Shown piece after piece: positions 36,118 to 41,115 of a stretch of DNA of 41,115 nt. Positions within the stretch are counted from its first letter, which is position 1; every line of letters starts with the position of its first letter. This DNA is from Candidatus Daviesbacteria bacterium RIFCSPHIGHO2_01_FULL_40_11. Its GTDB lineage: Bacteria > Patescibacteriota > Microgenomatia > Daviesbacterales > UBA10151. Below the pieces are notes generated by a model that had not been told where the DNA came from, made no database searches, and saw nothing but the letters and a program-made list of their open reading frames with translations. The DNA lies in the NCBI GenBank assembly GCA_001776635.1, contig MFCP01000040.1, positions 12,552-53,666 of the forward strand, written 5' to 3'. The position numbers and the translations under genes were made by a program.

Positions 36118-38100
36118 TCAAGCAGCAATTTTCTTATCCTCTCCTTTGGGTTTGGTCCAGGAAGCGAACTTACAAACCGGCCAGTTTTTGCAGCCGTAAA
36201 AAGTTTTACCCCTTTTGGTATGCCTAACTATAATTTCTCCACCATCATCCGGACATTTGACATTAATTTTTTCTTCTAAGCTCTCCGTATGTTTGCAATC
36301 AGGAAACCCTGAGCAGGCCAAAAATTTTCCAAATTTGCCTATTCTGATAATTAATTCCTTCCCGCACTGCGGACACTTTTTCCCGGCCAACTGCACTTCC
36401 ATCTTGACTTTTTTAGCCACCTTTTCGGTTTCTTCTAACTTTTTTTCAAAGGGTTCATAAAACGAACTAATTGTCGGTCTCCATTCCCTTTCTCCCCTCG
36501 CTATCTCATCCAGTTCGTCTTCCATTCTGGCTGTAAAAGAATAATCGATAATGTCTGAAAAATATTTCACCAGAAATTCAATCACAGCTATTCCTAAAGC
36601 GGTTGGAATGAATTTCCGATTTTCCTTTTCCACATAGAATCTTTCTTGGATTGTGGAAAGTATGGGAGCATAAGTTGAGGGTCTACCAATCCCTAACTCT
36701 TCCAGTTTTTTAATTAAAGAAGCTTCATTATATCTGGGAGGAGGTTCTGTAAAATGCTGACCCGGTAAAAGTTGGACCAGATTCAGAGGTTGTGTCTTAA
36801 GAAGTTTAGGTAAAGCTTGTTTCTTTTCATCTCCCTCTTCTTCCACCTCTTTTCCATATAGCTTTAACCAACCATCAAACTTAACCACGCTTCCGGTTGC
36901 ACGGAGAAGGTAACTGTCGGCTGTTACATCAATCGTAGTTTGATCCATCACCGCCTCATTCATCTGGCAAGCCACAAACCTCTTCCAAATCAAATCATAA
37001 AGCCGGACATGATCCTTATTCAAACCTGAAACCTGTCTGACGACTGACGACTGACGACTGACATCTGTTACTCTGATCGCCTCATGCGCCTCTTGGACAT
37101 TTTTGGATTTAGATTTAAAAATTCTGGCTACAGTTGGCAAATAAGCTTTGCCTATGAAACTTTCAATATAGCTTCTCACTGCCCCGATGGCTTGGACAGA
37201 CAAATTAACAGAATCCGTTCTCATGTAAGTAATAAGACCATGTTCATACAGTGCCTGGGCTAACATCATGGTTTTCTTGGCAGACATCCCCAGCTTATTA
37301 GCTGCTGCCTGCTGCAAGGTTGAAGTTGTAAAAGGAGGGTAAGGGAAACGACGGACTTCTTTTTTTGTAACTTTGGAAACTCGATACTCCGATTTTTCCA
37401 GGTTTTTAACATGCCCATCCGCCTCTTCTTTATTTTTAATCTCCAGTTTTTTCCCATCTTTTTCTATTAAAGTTGCAAGAAAGGAATCCGAGCCGGCAGG
37501 ACCCGCGGGAGATAACTCTACCTCTATAATCCAATATTCTTCTGTCTTAAAAGCAGCAATCTCTTTTTCCCGCTCAACTATCAAACGCAAGGCAACCGAC
37601 TGCACCCTCCCGGCAGACAACCCCCTTTTGACTTTTTCCCAAAGCAAGGGAGACAGTTTATACCCTACTAATCTATCCAACACTCTTCTGGCCTGCTGAG
37701 CATCTACCAGCTTGAGATTGATATCCCGAGGAACCTCAAAAGCCTTCTTTATTGCTTCTTCTGTAATTTCATGAAAAACTACCCTATGAATATTGGAGTC
37801 TTTATCTCCCAATATCTGCGCTATATGCCAGGCTATCGCCTCACCTTCACGGTCCGGATCTGTAGCCAGCCAAAGAGTATCCGCTTCCCCTGCCACTTTC
37901 TTTAGTTCATTAACTCTTTTCTTTTTATCACGGGGAATAATATATTTGGGCTCAAAATTTTTGCTCACATCCACCCCAAAATCACTTTTAGGCAAGTCTC
38001 TCACATGTCCCATTGAAGCCTCAATTTGATATTTATCACCCAGAAACTTTTGCAGCGTCCGGGCTTTAGTAGGTGATTCCACAATTACTAAATTATTCAT
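36118..38100 (-). CDS. topA: DNA topoisomerase I
   Basis: LVIVESPTKARTLQKFLG, DPDREGEAIAWHI, LITYMRTDSVNLS, C-terminal zinc fingers. Confidence 0.97.
   Translation of the reverse strand: MNNLVIVESPTKARTLQKFLGDKYQIEASMGHVRDLPKSDFGVDVSKNFEPKYIIPRDKKKRVNELKKVAGEADTLWLATDPDREGEAIAWHIAQILGDKDSNIHRVVFHEITEEAIKKAFEVPRDINLKLVDAQQARRVLDRLVGYKLSPLLWEKVKRGLSAGRVQSVALRLIVEREKEIAAFKTEEYWIIEVELSPAGPAGSDSFLATLIEKDGKKLEIKNKEEADGHVKNLEKSEYRVSKVTKKEVRRFPYPPFTTSTLQQAAANKLGMSAKKTMMLAQALYEHGLITYMRTDSVNLSVQAIGAVRSYIESFIGKAYLPTVARIFKSKSKNVQEAHEAIRVTDVSRQSSVVRQVSGLNKDHVRLYDLIWKRFVACQMNEAVMDQTTIDVTADSYLLRATGSVVKFDGWLKLYGKEVEEEGDEKKQALPKLLKTQPLNLVQLLPGQHFTEPPPRYNEASLIKKLEELGIGRPSTYAPILSTIQERFYVEKENRKFIPTALGIAVIEFLVKYFSDIIDYSFTARMEDELDEIARGEREWRPTISSFYEPFEKKLEETEKVAKKVKMEVQLAGKKCPQCGKELIIRIGKFGKFLACSGFPDCKHTESLEEKINVKCPDDGGEIIVRHTKRGKTFYGCKNWPVCKFASWTKPKGEDKKIAA
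37037..37062. repeat. Heptamer tandem repeat inside topA (CTGACGA x3.7)
   Basis: CTGACGA CTGACGA CTGACGA CTGAC. Confidence 0.9.
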
Positions 38101-38173
38101 ATCTTACTTAATTAACTCTCGGATATTGTACAGAAGATGTCAAGATACGATCATGATAACTGATTGTATCAAG

Positions 38174-38440
38174 TTATTCTTCAAAATCACTATCACTCAC
38201 TTGCGGGTTCACAGAATCCAATTCTTTTTGTAAATCAGTACTGCTGTCATATTTAATTTCTTTTGGAGGGTTATAGGAAGGAGTTAATGGAGCAGGCGAA
38301 GATTGTTGTACTCCGGCTTGAAGTCCAATCTGCTTAGGGATCGGACTGATAAGCGAATCATTTCTCCTGATGACAAAAAACACTACTATTACTCCTAAAA
38401 TTGTCAACAGAATTATTAAAAATATTTTCCCTTTACTCAT
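38174..38440 (-). CDS. Small membrane-anchored hypothetical protein
   Basis: N-terminal TM segment, Pro-rich region; overlaps upstream ORF by 8 nt. Confidence 0.55.
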   Translation of the reverse strand: MSKGKIFLIILLTILGVIVVFFVIRRNDSLISPIPKQIGLQAGVQQSSPAPLTPSYNPPKEIKYDSSTDLQKELDSVNPQVSDSDFEE

Positions 38441-38813
38441 CCAGAGCCTTTCTCACCTCACCCTTAGCTTTGAGGATTTTATTTTTTAAAACTTCTAAAC
38501 TGCTTCGAAGCTGCGCTTTTGAGGAATATTTTTGGGCCCGCTGGTATGCTAGTGCTTCGGCGGCATAAGTAATCTGGTAATCAGCGCTTTTAATCTGTGT
38601 ATCCACCCCTCCAAAAGCCACCCTGGTTTCCGTGATCCCCTTTCTTCTCCTCAGTTCCTCCATAATTGCCGCCAGTTTAGTTACATCTTCCTCAAACCTG
38701 TCACAAACTTTTTGATTAATTTGGTATAAAGAATCTGTTGATGGAGTTACTGCAAAAACGCTAACCGGTAGAAAAACTGCCAACATCCCGAGGAGGAAAA
38801 TTATTTTCTTCAT
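38433..38813 (-). CDS. Secreted/periplasmic-type coiled-coil hypothetical protein
   Basis: MKKIIFLLGMLAVFLPVSVFA signal peptide, helical remainder. Confidence 0.6.
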   Translation of the reverse strand: MKKIIFLLGMLAVFLPVSVFAVTPSTDSLYQINQKVCDRFEEDVTKLAAIMEELRRRKGITETRVAFGGVDTQIKSADYQITYAAEALAYQRAQKYSSKAQLRSSLEVLKNKILKAKGEVRKALDE

Positions 38814-38843
38814 CTCTCTAGCATAACATTTTTAGAGGATAAA

Positions 38844-39419
38844 TTATGCCGGTCCGCCAGCTCCCGCTTCTCTTCTTTCCCTTAATCCTCTGATATATGC
38901 AGGTACCCCTCCCAGCACACCTATCGCACCGAGGATAATCATCGGTACACCAGCAGCCACCGAAACTATATTTCCTAGTCGGGACAATATAAGTGGAGTT
39001 TGCTGTTTCAGCTTTGTTGCATAGCTATTTCTCTCGCTCTTTAGTGTCATTATAGCCATGTCCTGAGCCGCTTCTTCACTGTTTAATCCTGCACTAATTT
39101 GGCTTAAGGCGCTAATCCTCCGTTTTAAGTCTTCAACATCAACAAGATTAAGGTCTCGATTCCATTCTGCACCTGTCACCTCCTTTATCTGAGCACCCAC
39201 ATTGAATCTTCGCACAGCAGCATTCACTGCTTCATCTGACAATGGTCCCTTTGCCTGATCTACTTGCCTATTAATCTGTTGTTCATAATCCACTATACCT
39301 GTAACCCCTGTATAAGTTGCTCCTGTTCCCACTAGAAGAACCAAACCGGCTGTTGTAACCATGTTTCGAGGCCGACCTATCCAATGCAGAAAGGGCTTAA
39401 TTTTTGCTTCAGCGCTCAT
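38844..39419 (-). CDS. Hypothetical protein with two predicted TM segments
   Basis: TM near N-terminus (TTAGLVLLVGTGATYTG) and C-terminus (GNIVSVAAGVPMIILGAIGVLGG). Confidence 0.55.
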   Translation of the reverse strand: MSAEAKIKPFLHWIGRPRNMVTTAGLVLLVGTGATYTGVTGIVDYEQQINRQVDQAKGPLSDEAVNAAVRRFNVGAQIKEVTGAEWNRDLNLVDVEDLKRRISALSQISAGLNSEEAAQDMAIMTLKSERNSYATKLKQQTPLILSRLGNIVSVAAGVPMIILGAIGVLGGVPAYIRGLRERREAGAGGPA

Positions 39420-39448
39420 TTGATAATCTTATAGCACAGATATTTAAG

Positions 39449-41080
39449 TTATGCAACCGATAGTAGATCTACTCCTGCCTTAAATGCTTGTCCTTTTGTA
39501 AGTTGGTTTTGCAAAATTAATTTGGAAAGTTTGGCTTCCAGGGTGTCTTGCATTAAGCGGCGCATCGGTCGGGCTCCCAGCACCGGGTCAAATCCCCTTT
39601 TGGCAAATTCTGCCACCAGGGCAGGATCAAATTCCACCAAAAAACCTTTTTCCTTCATCTGTTTTTGCAAAGAAGTTAGTTTAATCTTCACAATCTTTTG
39701 CAGATCCTCCGGTGATAACGGCTTAAATAGCACTACATCATCAAATCTATTAATAAGTTCCGGCTTAAAAATCTTCAAGAGTTCCTCGTTGATCCCTTTT
39801 TCTATCTGTTCCAAGGTCCGACCCTGCTTTAAACCTTCAGCAATAATTAGCGATCCGGCATTTGAAGTAGCAATAATAATAGTATTGGTAAAATCTATTG
39901 TCCTTCCATCCGCATCAGTTAACCTCCCGTCCTCCAAAACTTGCAAAAACAAAGTTAAAATCTTCGGGTCTGCTTTTTCAAACTCATCCAAAAGCAGTAA
40001 AGCGTAAGGGCGCTGCCTGACAGCTTCTGTTAATTGCCCTTCTTGTCCCGACCCACCGATTAACCGGCTCACCGATTCACTGCTCTGGTACTCAGACATA
40101 TCAAATCTGATAAAAGCACCTTCTGTTTTGAAATATACCTCTGACAATGTCTTAGCGAGTTCTGTTTTACCGACTCCAGTAGGACCCACAAATAGGAAAG
40201 ACCCAATCGGCCTGGCTTCTTCACGAAGGCCGGTGGCGCTGCGCCTTAGAGCATCGGCCACAGTTTTGACTGCTTGTTCCTGGTCTATCAACCTTTGATG
40301 TATTTCATCCTCCAAATTGAGCAGTTTATTCTTATCGGTGTTGTCAACTTCCATCAGAGGAACCTTAACTCTGGCAGAAATCACTCTCCTAATTACCTCC
40401 TTCGTCACCCATCCGTTTAAGGGTTGTGTTAAAGCTTCCTTTAAAACGCTTATGGCACTGTCAGGCAAAACGCGGTCGTGAATCAGTTTTTGAGAAAGCG
40501 CCACTGCAGTCTTGATGGCGACAAAAGTCATCTTAACCTTACTCTTCCTCTCGGCTTCTATGGCCCGATCTTCTAAAATCTTTAGAGTATCATCTTCGGT
40601 GGCTGGAGACAGTTCAACTTTACGGAATAATCTGGCAAAAGAACTGTTTTTTTCTAAAATCCGGCTGTAATTTTCCGCTTCAGTGGTACCGATAAACTGG
40701 AAACTATCCGACTCTAAATAGGGCTGCATTAGGGAATATAGATTCAAACTGGTTCCTACCTCTCCCATCCCTAGCTCATGAATCTCTTCTATGACAATAA
40801 TGATATTTTGGGCAAGCCCCACTTCCTCAAAGATCGCCTTCACCCGTTCTGCCAAGTCCCCCTGGGTTTTGATCCCTGATAAAAGCTTTGTTAAATCCAA
40901 TAAAACTATTCTTTTAGTAGCCAAGGCTTCCGGCGCATCTCCGGTCACTATTTGTTTGGCCAAATATCGCAAAGTGGCTGTTTTCCCGGAACCCGGAGGC
41001 CCTACTAAAATGACACTCCTACCGCCCTCTTGGGATAAAATGTTTATGATTTCCTTCAAAACCCCATTGTCTCTGACCAA
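39449..41080 (-). CDS. ClpB/ClpC-like double AAA+ ATPase, probably 5'-incomplete
   Basis: GPPGSGKTA and GPTGVGKTELAKTL Walker A motifs, VIEEIHEL (first Walker B), LLLLDEFEKA (second), C-terminal D2-small domain. Confidence 0.85.
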   Translation of the reverse strand: MVRDNGVLKEIINILSQEGGRSVILVGPPGSGKTATLRYLAKQIVTGDAPEALATKRIVLLDLTKLLSGIKTQGDLAERVKAIFEEVGLAQNIIIVIEEIHELGMGEVGTSLNLYSLMQPYLESDSFQFIGTTEAENYSRILEKNSSFARLFRKVELSPATEDDTLKILEDRAIEAERKSKVKMTFVAIKTAVALSQKLIHDRVLPDSAISVLKEALTQPLNGWVTKEVIRRVISARVKVPLMEVDNTDKNKLLNLEDEIHQRLIDQEQAVKTVADALRRSATGLREEARPIGSFLFVGPTGVGKTELAKTLSEVYFKTEGAFIRFDMSEYQSSESVSRLIGGSGQEGQLTEAVRQRPYALLLLDEFEKADPKILTLFLQVLEDGRLTDADGRTIDFTNTIIIATSNAGSLIIAEGLKQGRTLEQIEKGINEELLKIFKPELINRFDDVVLFKPLSPEDLQKIVKIKLTSLQKQMKEKGFLVEFDPALVAEFAKRGFDPVLGARPMRRLMQDTLEAKLSKLILQNQLTKGQAFKAGVDLLSVA

Positions 41081-41115
41081 ATCGGCGGTAGGAGTGTCAT
41101 TTTAGTAGGGCCTCC
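40995..41115. repeat. 32-bp perfect inverted repeat ending exactly at the window terminus
   Basis: 40995-41026 GGAGGCCCTACTAAAATGACACTCCTACCGCC is the exact reverse complement of 41084-41115. Confidence 0.95.

Noticed and set aside
37373-37699. Plus-strand ORFs opposite topA, dnaX, rseP, Clp and others in the ORF track
   Set aside because: They lie antisense to clearly conserved proteins and have low-complexity Ser/Phe-rich translations; no independent support.

Overview
This 41 kb window looks like one end of a contig from a small-genome bacterium, probably Candidate Phyla Radiation/Patescibacteria (inference from gene content and a DUF5667-like protein). Almost all genes are on the minus strand. 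Genes present: dgkA (5'-truncated)/PAP2, gdhA, M16 peptidase, cmk, cysS, recR, ybaB, folD, glyA, dnaX, ybeY, yqeY, rpsU, HIT, tig, proS, csaA-like, rseP, frr, tsf, rpsB, folA-thyA, two dCTP-deaminase/dUTPase-family genes, a dapB-dapA-asd-dapL-lysA operon, lysC, a frameshifted hom, tmk, NYN, pyrG, topA, several orphan small proteins and a ClpB/C-like AAA+ gene at the right end. The main unusual signal is a local family of ~138-bp structured intergenic elements (E1 18968-19104, E2 21775-21914, E3 22501-22638). They share the arms GCGAAGTC...GACGAGC and show compensatory stem changes; a collapsed/empty copy lies at 18482-18497. Other signals: two overlapping complementarities in the rpsB leader at the SD/start codon, a trigger factor whose PPIase domain is replaced by a Q/G/S-rich linker, heptamer repeats and a palindromic element read in frame inside gdhA, dnaX and topA, a doubly frameshifted hom, and a 32-bp perfect fold-back at the right terminus. 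No CRISPR array, rRNA, tRNA or transposase was recognised.
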